DNA from: Odontesthes bonariensis
Lineage: Eukaryota; Chordata; Actinopteri; Atheriniformes; Atherinopsidae
DNA: 64,000 nt
Direction: 5' to 3'
Assembly: GCF_027942865.1 (NCBI RefSeq)
Contig: NC_134520.1
Coordinates: 2,726,501 to 2,790,500, forward strand
Shown here: positions 11,662 through 24,942 of the stretch, piece by piece
How positions within the stretch are numbered: the first letter of the stretch is position 1
Layout of the letters: the number at the start of each line of letters is the position of its first letter
The notes under the pieces: generated by a model
The model's database searches: none
Told to the model about the DNA's origin: nothing
What the model saw: only the letters and a program-made list of their open reading frames with translations
Made by a program: the position numbers and the translations under genes

Positions 11662-11909
11662 ACACCCAAAGCTAAATAATTCGATTACTTTACGCTATCT
11701 TAGCATTAGCCAGCTACGGAAGTGCAAACATATCCCCACGTACTGTTTGTGCCGGGCTTCTTGGGAGTCGTCAACGGGCTTTCCGCTGTATCCTCGGAAC
11801 GCTCCGCCTGACCGGTGCCGCTAACAGTCGGGTTCAACGCAGCCGAGAGGGCTGCTGGTTCCCTGGAGATGCTGTCCATAGCTGCGGCTTCGTCGCCAGT
11901 TGCAGCCAT
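9523..11909 (-). CDS. bloc1s2: BLOC-1 subunit 2, five coding exons
   Basis: BLOC1S2 is a small coiled-coil subunit shared by BLOC-1 (lysosome-related organelle biogenesis) and BORC (lysosome positioning) on the cytosolic face of endolysosomes. The minus-strand exons are 11909-11744, 11514-11398, 10921-10802, 10663-10559 and 9554-9523. All introns are GT/AG and all phases agree, giving 179 residues. Recognisable blocks are [70 protein letters not shown] and the C-terminal [10 protein letters not shown]. They match human BLOC1S2 closely. The first exon is less conserved and longer than the human one. I chose the ATG at 11909 ([10 protein letters not shown], context aaaATGG) because human starts MAAA; an in-frame ATG at 11939 would add 10 residues. 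The protein is mostly helical, with heptad-like hydrophobic spacing in exons 3 and 4. The last intron carries a MADF pseudogene fragment. Confidence 0.92.
9985..10232 (-). pseudogene. Decayed MADF (Myb/SANT-like) domain fragment
   Basis: Read on the minus strand, three overlapping frames join into a MADF-type DNA-binding domain: SKEVRLYS, then [19 protein letters not shown] with [20 protein letters not shown], then [17 protein letters not shown] and a stop. The frame changes twice, once near 10195 and once near 10025, so the piece cannot encode an intact domain. The conserved tryptophans (W of NWC and of NVWKKL) and the basic RDRY segment are visible. MADF proteins accompany PIF/Harbinger transposons and also occur as host MSANTD-type factors. 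The fragment sits inside the last intron of bloc1s2 on the same strand. I infer a transposon or retrocopy relic. Confidence 0.6.
11609..11658. repeat. (TA)n microsatellite
   Basis: About 24 TA dinucleotides follow a short GTGTGTG run in intron 1 of bloc1s2. It is an ordinary simple repeat, likely length-polymorphic. Confidence 0.95.
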
Positions 11910-11939
11910 TTTGTTCCTGTTATGATTGTCCATTGTCAC

Positions 11940-13041
11940 ATGAGTTGGGTGCTCACGTGACGTTCACAGCCACCACAACCAACACCCCTACTCGCACGCG
12001 CAGCCACGCCCTTTTTGTGTGGAACAAGTACTACTTTCTTTGCTAAAGTACGTTAAAAATGATGATGAATTAAAAACTAGACACGGTACATTCAAATCAA
12101 AATTGCAATGTGTAATTCTAATACGTTAACCAGCACTTTAATTTTGTATGTATGTGGAAGTTAAATTAAATAGACTGAAATTAGTTGAGGGTCCGAAAAG
12201 AAAGCCAGCATTTGTTGTGTTTCACCTTCAGTCTTATGGCAGTAATATGGTCATAACAGATATGTACAATACAATACATTAATTTAAAAGTGTTACTATT
12301 ACAGTATAGTTCCGGACAACACCCAGCTACATGTGTTTGTTTAGGAAGCCATGGGTCATGTTTGACAACAGCAACAAAAAAACGTCTGTAAGCGTTCACT
12401 GAAGCACTCACATGCTCATTTTCTCTACATTTACAATAAACTTTTCGCAGCAATTGTGGCACAGTTAATTTTTCAAACGATTTTTTCATCTGAAGCTTAG
12501 AACACATTTGACCAAGCCAAAAATCTAAAAATATTCATTTGTCAAAAAAAGTTTGACAGTGAGAAGTGTCATATCTGCACCAGCGGAGGCTTGCTCTCAG
12601 CGTGGGAAAAATAGATAAAATAGTTTTAAATTTTATTAGAGGTTGTTTTTTTTTTTTGCAGTACTCAAATTTGTACTCAAAATCTCAAAGATGACTTTGT
12701 CATATTCATGCATAACTTTCCATATAGGCCTACAGTAGTTCTGTTTCTTGCTGTTTAAAAATGTCTCCCATACATAATCAATACACTCCGCAGTTAAAAA
12801 TGTACCCCTGTTAAACAGTTATGACCTTAAAATCAATCAGACTCGCTGTGCGCGCTCCCGGCAGCATGCAGTTCTTGGCAGCCAAAATTCACCAAAACAC
12901 CTCTGTCGGCGCTGTTCTCTGGAAAGCAAATCGTGACAGACGAATTGCAGCGGCGGACTGTAAACATGGCGGCGTGCACAGCTACAGGGCTGTGCCGAAC
13001 ACCCCGTTACTATTAGTCTGAGAGACGGAGACACCCCAAAA
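11940..13041. promoter_or_regulatory. Head-to-head promoter interval between bloc1s2 and usp24
   Basis: The two genes start 1.1 kb apart and diverge. The middle (about 12050-12800) is AT-rich with no recognised gene; an antisense 108-codon ORF at 12181-12507 resembles nothing I know. The usp24-proximal 200 bp is richer in G and C, has several CpGs and no TATA box. A YY1-like element AACATGGCGGC lies at 12963-12973, the usual position of such sites just inside TATA-less transcription units. It overlaps an upstream ATG at 12966 that opens a 16-codon uORF ending at 13016, 26 nt before the usp24 ATG. Transcription starts are not visible in sequence, so promoter extent is inferred. Confidence 0.5.
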
Positions 13042-14561
13042 ATGGAGACCGAAGAGGAGCAGCACATAACCACGCTGCTCTGCATGGGTTTCCCAGATCC
13101 CGATGTGATAAGAAAAGCGCTGCGGCTGGCAAAGAATGACATCAACGAGGCAGTGGCGCTCCTAACCAACGAAAGCCCCGGACTCGGGTATGGATATGAA
13201 CCGATGGAGAGTGGGCCTTCCCCTGGCTTGGGCTCGAGTGGAGACGGGGAAAACAGCGGTCGGACTGGGACGGGTGGGTTTGACCCCCCCCCAGCATACC
13301 ACGATGTAGTGGATAGTGAGGTAAGAGCAACATGCCTTTCACCAAGGATCAGTTGAAGGGGTCAGGTAGGAGAACGAGGCTAGTTGCAACTTGCAACCGT
13401 GATTGGGCTCGCCCATTTACCCAGCCAAACTTAGCAGTTTCAATGCTACATGCACCGATTCTAACATGAGCTGTCAGAGCGGGTTAATTTTCCCCAGTCC
13501 TCCAGGACAGGGCATATAACTGCTATATACTGACATTAGGCATATCCATAGACAAACGGCTCACTTACTGAAACAGTGAAGCTAAAAAGCTATTTTAGAC
13601 TTGCAAGCTAACCTAGCCATCTAGCGAGTAGCCGGCTAGCGAGGTTCGTGGAGAATTTAACGCGCCAGTGATGGGGACTAGGAGTTTGGAGCATAGAAGC
13701 ATTGCTGGCGAATTACAGTCGCAGATTGTTGATCGAAGCTCTAGTTGGGCTTAATCAGGTTCATCAGTCAGACTGCGGATAATACAGTTCAAATATTGAG
13801 AGTGATTTGTACTGGGTTAGCAGCCGCTAGCTAGAACGTTGCCTGACAGTGTCAACGGTGCTGAACTGCTGTCGAGGTTGCAATCCTCTCGAACTTGACC
13901 AAGAAGCAGTTTCGCAATTTCTTTGACATACGTGGCCATTTTGGTAATTCTCCCATTTATATTCTCATGTTTTCATCTCAGTGACAGATTTTTCTCGTCC
14001 AGTTAGCATTCGTAATTGACATGTGTGTGGGGACGGTGGTTTCTGAGGCAGTCATTGCTCATTTGACAGCAATTTATCTGTTGGTAATAATACTTGGTGC
14101 GAGTCTGCTGTGTTTATGTGGTGTGAAAGACTGTAAAATGCACAGCTTTCTCATAAGAGCCCCTCTACGTACCACATAGTATGACTTTGACTTCCACCTG
14201 GAGGAATTGTAGGCTGCTTGTCTTCAGCAGCTTGAACCCGGACCTGTTGCTCTCTTTAAAAAAATCTAACTCAAATCTGTATTATTGATTGATGCTGTCC
14301 AAGCTCTTGTACAATTTATTTTTATTCAGATTTAGCTTCTGCCATAATGGGTTGGCAGACTTAGTTTGAATAAACTATTGACAACTTGTCTGGTCATTTT
14401 TTTCGCCCCTTCGTTCTCCTCCTCCTTTCTCATGACTATTTCTGTTCAAATCACACTTGGCTAAAAAAAAAAATTAAAAAAAATGCATTTCGACATAGTG
14501 TCCCAAAAACATGGATTTTTCCTAGTTAGTTACTCAAATATAATGACTTTGTCCACTCATA

Positions 14562-14599
<38 letters not shown>

Positions 14600-17500
14600 G
14601 CTGTGAGGCTGGGAAATTAGAGTTTCTCCTGGATGATCCTCTAAGCTACTAAACATTCTGTAAATGCAATAAGTCAAGGCCGAACCTGCTTTATTTCCTC
14701 TCTTCTTGTCCCATGCTTACTGTGTTTGTGCTTAAGAGGCATGTCATAGATCTCTAACCTCGTCTTGTGTTCCTAAATATAGCCCCGCAGTCTCTCGGAC
14801 ACACACAAACACATAGCAGTTTTTTTGCAGGGGTTCCCGAGAGGGTTGCAAGCACACAGTAACGGAGCGGCGCCGAGTTACCCGGTCGCCCAGCCCAACG
14901 ACACGCGTGCACAAACTGTGCTTTCAAGACATGCCATTCCCCCTGAGCCTTTAAGTCTGGAGACACTGATACTTGTGCAGCTTAGGTTTGATGGAGATTT
15001 CTGCAGATTTCTATACATTGTATTTACAGAGTGAAAAGCTTCTATTTTTTTTTCCACTGTCCTGTGAGTCTACTCTAAAACAAACAAAACAGAAAACAGT
15101 CTTTCCTCTAAACTGTAACTGTCACAGTTGCGATTTGGTAACTTCGCCAGCAAGTGAATGTATTTTCTTAGTAGCTCTTTGAACCTGGTGTTTTCTAATT
15201 TCATCATCGGTTCAAGTCTTCCTCCCACTTTCCTGCTTCTCATCCGTCTCATCATATCTAATCTTCATAGAAAGGGAAGAGATGAAATGTGATGCTCCTT
15301 TGTTGCTTCCTCCTGCCCTCTCTTCCTCTTCATAGATGCCCAGTTTACCACCATTTATCGCAAACGTATGAACATGCAGCGCAGCAGAACATGCACTGAA
15401 CATGCGCTGAACACATTGACCCGTTTGTGTGTTCACGTGCAGTTGCATTCGAAATGGTCGGACTTGACCGAGCTGCATCCTTCCGTGTTAGTATTTATAC
15501 TTTGTAGGGCCCACAGGCACAAATTGACGAATGTGTTCAAATGGTTTTGCTCAGTTCTAACGCAGTGAGTTCAGCGGCAGTGCAAACTTGCCGTTAACGA
15601 TCACCTACAGAAAAAATCACATGTTTGGATGTGTTCACTGCAGTGTGCCACTGGGCTGCACTCTTTCAGAGGAGGGAGCTCTGCAGTTTAATCACGAATG
15701 TACTGATGACTTCATGAATATGTTAACAACTTTACGGTGTAAATAATTCAGCAATCCTTTTGTCTTGCATTGCTCTCACTGCACAGACTCTTGGGCTTTA
15801 CTTCCAATTCCCCATTTTTGTTGTCGTCTCAGCTAAGTTTGAGCGTTGCATTTTCAACTGTAAATGCAGAGCGTGTACAAGTTGACTTTTAACTGCCCCT
15901 TCGTGGCTGGCCTGGTCATGACAGCAAAGAATCTCTCGGTCGGTACAGTGTGTTCATTAAACACGCACCTTGCCTTAGACATCACAGCCGTTTTTTTTTC
16001 AAATTAACCGCCGGTGAAGTACTCGGAAACTAGTGCCTGTGTTGATTTGTCCTGAAAGCTTCTTGAGACTAAACAGAGGTAGAAATGTGACGCAGAAGCG
16101 AAGGGCAGATGGCAGAGGAGAGGACCGTTATGACCACTCTCCCAGAGGGAGAGGCAAAGAATCAAACAGCATCCTGTCTGACTCTTATCAGTGCCAGAAG
16201 CCATTTGTATTATCTCAGCATCGGCCGCGGTGTCATTATAAGACGAGGCGACCCGCGGTGCAGAATAAAGCCTCCTGCGTTGCGTAGTTGATTTGACGTG
16301 TCTTGTGTGTTTCAGCGGAGCAACGACGAGAATGGGAACTGCTCTGGAGGCAGCATGGAGTTTCCCACCACCAACCTGTACGAGCTGGAGAGCCGCGTCT
16401 TCACTGACCACTGGTCCATACCCTACAAGAGAGAGGAGTCCCTGGGCAAGTGTCTCATTGCCTCCACCTGCCTTGCACGGCACGGTAAGACGGTGTGGGT
16501 TTGTTTGTGGGATGAAATTTTTAATTTTTTTTTTGTTTCTAAGGTCGTTGTACTAAAACTGTCTTATCGCGTGGGCGGGGTGTACACTTTGGAGTGTTTT
16601 TTCACATGTTGTTGTTTTGGACACTTGTGCCACATGGCGAAATGTTTGGCCGCGCTGCGACAGCTAAAAGGCCTTTTTTTCCAAGTTTAGACGTGGGATG
16701 AATATGTGAATCCAACATTTCCCTCTCCGTCAGGGCTCGCTGACGCCGACGAGAACTGCAAGCGGTTTATGGACCGGTGCATGCCCGAGGCCTTTAAAAA
16801 GGTGAGCCACGAAGAGTGCGATGGCTTGGTTGGTTAGCGTACAAATCGCCTGACTTTCTTCCTTTCTGTCTCACCGTGACCAGTTGTTGACCAGCAGTGC
16901 CGTGCACAAGTGGGGCACAGAGATCCACGAGGGCATCTACAACATGCTCATGCTGCTGGTGGAGCTGGTTGCAGAGAGGGTGAAGCAGGACCCTGTGCCT
17001 GTCAACCTGATGGGAGTCCTGACCATGGTGTGTTGTCTCACTTTGTACCATTTGCAAAGAGGAAACTCATAAAGTGTCAGAGATTAGCAACAAAAAAGGT
17101 TTTCCTTGATACACCTCTTAGTCGGCGGCACCAGAGGGAATACTTTGACTGTTCACCAAGACTCATTAGCGTTCAAAAATGTGCCTCTGTCATGTGACCG
17201 TTAAATGCCAGTCCAATGACTTGTCAAAAGTATTTTGTTCAGCTCTGTTTTTTTTGTTTGTTTTTTTTCTTTTGTGGCCAGGCCCTTAACCCTGATAACG
17301 AGTATCACTTCAAGAACCGGATGAAGGCATGTCAGAGGAACTGGGCGGATGTTTTTGGAGAGGAAGCCAACATGTTTGCCGTCTCTCCCAACACCTATCA
17401 GAAAGTAAGGGACATCCTTTCTGTCTGCACTCATCATTTACCGTGAAGTCTTGTTCCAGCATTGCCTGTGTGTCTGGTTATCTCATAGCAAGCTTTGGCA

Positions 17501-18910
17501 AGTGTTTATATGCCTCCATCAGCTGGTCGCCTGAATTATTGGGGATAGTGTTGGAAACAGTTTTCCGCAGATGGCTGATCCTCTACCCATCTTTCCTTCT
17601 GAGAGACTCAGACTTGGACTTAGAATCGGGGGCTGTAGATGTGTTTGTGCACCCCCCCCTAATACAGGCTGATCGGACCCTTCCCCGTTGCTGGTTGCTG
17701 GTTGTTTAACACACACGGTCATTATGTCAAGTAACCACCACTGCTACAACAGGAAGGGGTGATTAATTGATCACACTGCAGTCGTCTGCAGCGTATTGGA
17801 AAAATGTGAGAGAAAACGTCTTCACCTTTAAAATGCTGGGGGGGATCGGTTTGTGACGTGTATGATGAGCAGCGAACATACTTCACTCCGGTAAGCCACA
17901 TCCTAGTAAGCATGTAGCCCGTAATGTCCCTGACGTCCTTTTATGTTGGAATGACCTTAACACGTTAAAAGCGGGTATAATTCCTCCTATCACTCTGAAG
18001 CGTAGCTATAAATCCCCGTTTGAAGGGCAGTGTAACCTCATCAGTAGTCTCCGGCCCTCCATCCCACAGAGACTCGGGACAATACGGCCGTTGTTGTGAA
18101 TGCACAAAACAAAGGAGTAGGGCGAGAGGTGAAATGGGATTGAGCCTTAGTTTATGGTTCTCATAAACTAAAAGGGGGGGGGGGACAGCCAAGTTCTTCA
18201 TCTTCAGTGTTGTGTTATTGAGCCACTTGGCTCAGAGGGAACAAGTGCGACTGACAAACAGCAGCTGTCAGAAAACCCAATGCGTGACTCTCAATAATCT
18301 GTTGCGTCATTGCTGAATAATTCCACTGAAAAAACATAATTCATTTTCTGTTTCAGGAGCCTCATGGTTGGCTGGTTGATTTGGTGAATCGAGTGAGTAA
18401 AGATTTGTCTACACACACATATATATAATATATCATCATATCTATATTTGTCACGTGACACGCATGTTACAGTTTTGCCTCAAAAGTTTGGTTTTGTTTT
18501 CTCTTTCCCTTTTCCTGGAGTGAAGTTTGGAGAGTTGGGAGGATTCACTGCCATCCAGACTAAGCTCAACACCGAGGAAATCGAGATTGCCGTAAGACTG
18601 ACCCTCCCTCAACTCGTCTTTTGCGTCATAAGAGTTAAAATAGTTGCATTCCCTCTGATGGACAGACACACTTTGATACAGCCTATGCAGGCGAAAGGTC
18701 AACATGTTTACCCCCACTGCTCTCAGCTGCAGGGGGCCGAATGCCCCCCCACCCCCCACCATGTGATACTCACTCGCACATAAACACGTCCTCCCACTGT
18801 GTGATGGTTGAAATGCTCTGTTGTTTTGCATGCTCTGAGGTATCCTTGTACTGATGCTTCCTTTAGGCAACCTGACCGGATCTGCAGCCCGGCGTAGCCA
18901 TTGATTCTGT

Positions 18911-18968
<58 letters not shown>

Positions 18969-19032
18969 CCTTGAATCACTTGCATATTAATGAGGCAAAC
19001 GTTGGCTGAGCAGCGCACACACATACACACAT

Positions 19033-19071
<39 letters not shown>

Positions 19072-22000
19072 GGCTGTCAGATACCTAACATATTTCGGGA
19101 ACAATAGAGAGACTGAAAGTGAAAGCAAAAAAAAACCATAATGGCAGGAGCACTCCCTCCTTTACTGACTCCCAGGAGTGACTCATTCGTTTGTCTGCTT
19201 TGAGCAGGAAGTCAGGTGGGGTGGTGGGTTCAGGGTTATAAGTAGAGAAGGAGCTGCTCGCAGAAAGCTAAGAAGGAAGATTTTTTAAAAGAAACGGGAA
19301 CACAGGGACCATTCATTGAGCTCCTGAAAAATGACAGCTGTCCTCCAAAGTCGCCCCTTCTCAGTTACATGCACACACAGCGTCCGTTTAGACTCTCTCC
19401 GACCTGCCTGCACACGTTAGCTGAGGGGTGTGGTCCGGTGCACCCACGGACATCAAACCAACTATCAACAGTTTTGGTGATTAATGGTATCAAAGCAGCG
19501 GGGGTGTACTACGAAGCATGTCCAACAGAGCCAGGCTTTCTTTCTCTGTGTCAGCTGGCTCCATAAAAGCTAAAGCTCCACTTCAAAGATGTTCCTTTAC
19601 CAACCCGGGCTCACATCTGACATCATTTGACTCTTCTTCAGCACAAAATATGCCGATCATCTCGCTCTTCGTGCGTAAGAGGAGCCGGTTGTATGTCTGG
19701 AGAAGTGCGAAAGATGTAATGATCTGTACAGAAAAAACAAGTTCTGCAAGTGAGACAATAGAGGAGTGCTGCCAGCAAGTGAATCATAAACGCATGAAGC
19801 TCCTGACCTTTTAACTTGGTGTGAGGTACATTCAGCTCTGCTACCGTTCTGTGATAACATGGCAATCATGTAAGCTATTGACCAGATCACAGGGAAATTT
19901 TATTGATTGGATATTTTACTCGACTAATTTATTTTCGAGTGTGTTTGTCTTAGAGCTGCTATCGGAACAAGATATGATAACATGGCAAACACTTGTTTAT
20001 CGTAACTGCAGAGATTCTTTGGTGGGTTTGGATGGCTAACTCAGGCTATTCCTTCAGCTGAGAATCTACAAGTTAAGATTAAAAGCCATGGTGGGTCAGA
20101 TATTTTATAGAATAAATACGGAAAGGATGCCACTCAGTTAACATTGAATTTGTTGATTAAAATGCCAGAATCCACATCTAAACGTGGGACTCTGACTGAC
20201 CTTATAGACAATAGATAATGGTTGAATCATTGATCTTCTTTCACTTTGGCTATTTAACAATCCTACGTTTGGTAAACATGAATTAATGCTCTTTGAGTTG
20301 TGCTGCATATCAGATATTAGCTTTCAGTATTCTGCCGTCTGGGATATTATCAGGACAAGAATGAGTTAAAATCCAAAACTCCCAACATAAACTGCTCCGG
20401 GCACGTCCTGAGCTTACCATGGTGATCTTGGCCACCTGTGTGACACAGACAACTCTGACTTTCAGCTCAGCATAGGTTGCTAAGCCACTAATCTTTGTCA
20501 TATACCCCTCTAGTATTCAGCATTTGATTTCCTGTTTTTTTTCTTAATCCCGCGTTGGCTTTTCTTTCTCTCTCCGTCTACCTTGCGCAGTGTGTATCAG
20601 CTCTGGTCCAGCCTCTTGGAGTCTGTGCTGAATACCTAAACTCCAGCCTCGTCCAGGTGAGTTAATATATGCTTGAACCACACACACCCATATGTTTGCC
20701 CTTCTTTCAGACTCACAGTTAGGGCTGTAGCGATACACTAATCTCACGATACGATACACGATATTCAGCCAACGATACGATTCGATACACTTACATCATT
20801 TTCTGGGGGGGAAAAAGGGACAGTGTGATTTGACATGAATCGTCGCTGATTGGACTGGTGGTCCAACCTTTGAACCGGAAGGACAACACCGCCAGACAAA
20901 CAGAAACAAACGAACACGTCACCAACGTGAGAGCTGTGCACTTTATGCAACATTTTTATGAATTGTATAAAGTGAATACATATTGTATTACATTAATGTT
21001 CTGTGTTCTGAAAAATCAATACTTTATCGGGAACCGAAATATCGATATATATCGCAGTATCGATAAAATTGCTCAGCCCTACTCACAGTGCACTTTCCAG
21101 CCCCTAAACCCAACAACTAAATGCCTAACCTGAGTCAGAAAGTGCAATATAAACACACACATTGGTAACCCCGCAGGAATCAACGACGTTTCATGTTGTT
21201 TTTTTCCTAGCCTATGCTTGATCCAGTCATTCACAAGATGATCACATATGTGCAGAACCTGGAGGAAAAGGACCTTAAAGACAAGGTAGTGTTTTATATT
21301 TGTCTTCTGTTATGATTTTGTTGTAAGAAAGCCACAAAGCCAGTGGAACTGTATGTCTGACTTGATCATAATTTCAAGTCAAAACATTTGAGCGCTATCT
21401 CTGGGAAGGCAGAGAGACCTTATTCTGGTTGTTTAAAGAATCTTTTCTGCCGGTGCCTGCACACGGGGCAAGGTTGAACCCTGATTGCGCACCCTCCCGG
21501 GAGGCCGAGAGTCTGAGTAAACGGTGATGTGGAACAGAAATCAGACGCAATGTCCCATTAAGATGGTGTTTAAAAAAATAAATAAATACATTTTTTTTTT
21601 AAAAGAGCATTCTTTGCAGTTTTTATCTTTTCGATCGATTATCTTTTCAACCCCAGCGTCTGGTGAGCATCCCGGACCTGCTGTCAGCCATCAAGCTGCT
21701 GTGCATGAGGTTCCAGAGGGAGCTGGTCGCCGTGGTGGACGACCTGCGGCTGGACACGCTGCTGCGTATGCTCAAAACTCCCCACTTCTCCACCAAGATG
21801 AACTCCCTCAAAGAGGTCAGTTATCGTGGGTTCGCGGAAATGCCAAGGCGCGCTCGTTCCAATTTGTTCCTCACCTCATTGCACATGTACTCGTCTGGCA
21901 GGTGACCAAGTTAATAGAAGAGAGCACGGTGTCAAAAACGGTGAAAAATGCCATCGACACAGATAAGCTGCTCGACTGGCTCGTGGAGAACTCGGTCCTG

Positions 22001-22751
22001 TCAATAGCACTGGAAGGTAAAGCTGCATGTCAAGACGTTATTCTGAAAAGAGGAGTAAAAAAAAAAAAAAAAAACAAGCGCTCAACTTTGCGTGATGTGC
22101 CTGTTTTCCAGGCAACATTGACCAGGCTCAGTACTGTGAAAGGATTAAGGGAATCATTGAGCTGCTGGGGAGCAAACTGTCGCTGGATGAGCTCTCTAAG
22201 ATCTGGAAAATACAGGTCAGAAACAGAGCACTGCCAATAATGTGCGACGGGCGCTGAATTACATTTTTCCCTTTAAGCAGGTTTGTTTATTTAGAAGGTA
22301 TAAACCGGAAGCCGAGCATGTGTTCACACGTATGCAGATGTTCCTGAAAGTCTGACCAAAGGCAAAATGTACAAGTGTCCTGCCAGCGAGCAGATGTATT
22401 GATTTTATTTTTATTATTATTTTTATTTATTTATTTATTTTTTATTATGTGGCTATTTCAGGCCGGACAATCATCAACTGTGATAGAGAACATTCACACA
22501 ATAATCGCTGCTGCTGCTGTGAAATTCAGCTTCGATCAGCTCACCCACCTCTTTGTCCTCATCCAAAAGGTCAGTGCTACCTGTCCCATTTGAATTGATG
22601 GCGCGTGCCGAGCAGAGAAGCGTTTGTTTGTTTAACACGTGTGTCTGTTGTTTAGAGCTGGGAGGTGGAGAGTGACCGCGTTAGGCAGAAGCTGCTCAGT
22701 CTGATCGGGAGAATAGGCCGAGAGGCTCGCTCTGAAACTACAACAGGAAAG
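13042..22751 (+). CDS. usp24: usp24 exons 1-14: UBA domain and N-terminal helical region
   Basis: Exons: 13042-13320, 16316-16484, 16734-16801, 16884-17027, 17282-17404, 18357-18392, 18526-18591, 20591-20656, 21211-21285, 21657-21815, 21902-22016, 22112-22215, 22462-22569, 22656-22751. Exon 1 encodes the UBA domain, a three-helix ubiquitin-binding fold with the MGF loop ([16 protein letters not shown]), and then a Gly/Ser/Pro linker ending in [13 protein letters not shown]. Exon 6 is a 36-nt micro-exon ([12 protein letters not shown]). Later exons carry blocks such as [36 protein letters not shown] and [17 protein letters not shown], nearly identical to human. The 3 kb first intron shows no gene and has a poly-A run at 14568-14597. 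Intron 7 holds CA/GT microsatellites and intron 8 a hAT MITE. Confidence 0.93.
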
Positions 22752-22936
22752 GTACTTTGTTTGGGTGTAACTCGTCTTCTCATCAAGGTCAAGCGCAGTT
22801 CATGGTGAAAGTAAATAAAACCGCATGATGCATACATATGTACTTCTCATAGAAAGAAATCCAACATTTTCCTTTGAGCAACGCTTGAGGTTTCGATAAT
22901 AAATGTACCCCTGAGTCTGAAGCATCTTTTGTTTTG

Positions 22937-22979
<43 letters not shown>

Positions 22980-24906
22980 TAGGTGCTGGAGGTGCTGTGG
23001 GAGCTGGCTCACCTCCCCACCCTGCCTACCAGTCTAGTCCAGCAGGCGCTTGAGGAGCACCTAGGGATTCTGAGTGACGCCTACGCTGTCAAGGAGACTG
23101 TTAAACGCAGTTACATTATTAAATGTATTGAGGACATTAAGAAGGTGAGACAGACACGGGACAGTGTTTCTATGGTCTGCACTCTTTACGCAGGTAAACG
23201 TGCGCCGTGGTGACGCTGAAAACCGCAGCTCGGCACTAAGAAGAACGCGTCTCCGGGCATTTTTCTGCCGGCTGTGACAGTTTTGTTTCTAAAGTTAACA
23301 CGTCTGTGCTGGTTTTGCATTATTGCCTTTCAGCTCTGTTTTCTTTTTAAACTCTCATTAATGATCCTTCCATGAATCCGCAGTAGGGTAAAGGAGTTGG
23401 GGCCTCCGGGTCCATCCGTCAGGAGTTAATCATTTATTTCCAAGCTTTTATGAAACAAGTCAGGCCTCATGATGTAGGCGGTAACAAAAACAGCTCGGGT
23501 CTGAATCCAGGTCCCTGCGGGGGGTTAGGAGGGGTCGACGCTTGTCATCATGCGTGTGCCGCACAAAATGTTCAAATATTATCATATTCATCCATTAATC
23601 GAGCCATTTTTGATACTATGTTGTGCTGGATTAAGTATTTGTCAGAGGGACATATTTTTGTAGAACGGAGCCATTTAATCGATTGTTTCTGAACAACTTT
23701 GTAACGGTCAGATCTGCTGTTGCACATTTGCTTTACATTAAAAAAGAACCGAAGGCTGTCCAGCTAGTTGATTAAATAAGACATTTATTATGTCGCTGTG
23801 CAGGAAGTGTTAAATGGGTAGCGATAGCTAGCCAAGTTAGTAGTTAGTTAGACCTGTTCGCACTGTTATATTCTGTTTTTAAATGTAGTATTCTGCATTT
23901 GAAGTATAGGTCAAATGTCATAGATGCAGTTAAAGAAATGGAAGGAATGCAAGCTTCATCATGTTTACACGCCAGTCATGCATGTTGAGGTTTATTATTA
24001 TCAGTAAACTGGTATTTTGTATTCTGGCTTTGCATTATGACCAAATGGCGCACCTAGAAGCTTTTTCCTGCTTTCACACGATCCAGTCAGCACCGCCTGT
24101 ATGACTGTCGTTGCATGTGCTGAGAATGTACACCTAGCAGCTTTACATTTCTCACTTGTCATTGGGTGTATGCACAAATGTGTACAAATGTCCCGCTTGA
24201 AATGAAATGTATGTCTCTAGACTCACACTCAGGAGGACAGTAAAGGCAGCAACACACAAAGCTCATTTCACATTGGCACTTGGGGCAAGAAGAAATCTGA
24301 CTCTTTGGCTAAAGTAAGAGAATAATCCCATATAATTTGTGTCTGCGTTGACTGATCTGTGTCTACTGTCGCCGCTTCCTGCCTGCCATCCAATCATGGA
24401 GGAGGGGTTGACCACAGAGGGGGTTTCATTGATCACAGGTTGAAAATTTCCCATGTGATTGCAACGTGATTTAACCAGGTGTTTGTTCATCTTGGGCTTG
24501 CCTCACTACGAGGGCTTTGGCACTTTCTAATGATTACACAGTGGTGCTGATCGTATTCTGGGTTAAGAGCCGTCTGAACTACATGAATGATTTAGCAGCT
24601 GGAGAGAGGTCGGCTTTGGTGGAAGAGCTCGCACTTTTACTCATGCAAAGGGAATCTAATCAGAACCACGGATAGCCAAAAGAAAGCACATTTGACTTTG
24701 ATTTTCTTCTTAAAGCGCTGATTTGAACCCGATTGCTTTATATCCCTGGCTCTGACATTTTTTTTCTCATGTTTTCACAAAGCCCTTCCTTCAAAAATGG
24801 TGGGTCTGTGATGCCAAATCACTGACAAAGAATAAAGAAGCTGGTGAATGACGCCTTTCGGCCTCTGTTATTGAAGCACGTGATTGTGGGCTCGTTGTAA
24901 TTCGGC

Positions 24907-24942
<36 letters not shown>

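Noticed and set aside
12181-12507. 108-codon minus-strand ORF in the bloc1s2-usp24 interval
   Set aside because: AT-rich region, no recognisable domain, no splice context; chance ORF is the simpler view.
18451-18966. 171-codon minus-strand ORF starting with a long Cys-Val run
   Set aside because: The start is a CA/GT microsatellite and the rest is antisense to usp24 exon 7 and intron.
21524-22240. 238-codon plus-strand ORF
   Set aside because: It runs through usp24 exons 10-12 and their introns, partly in the wrong frame; only the exon parts are coding.
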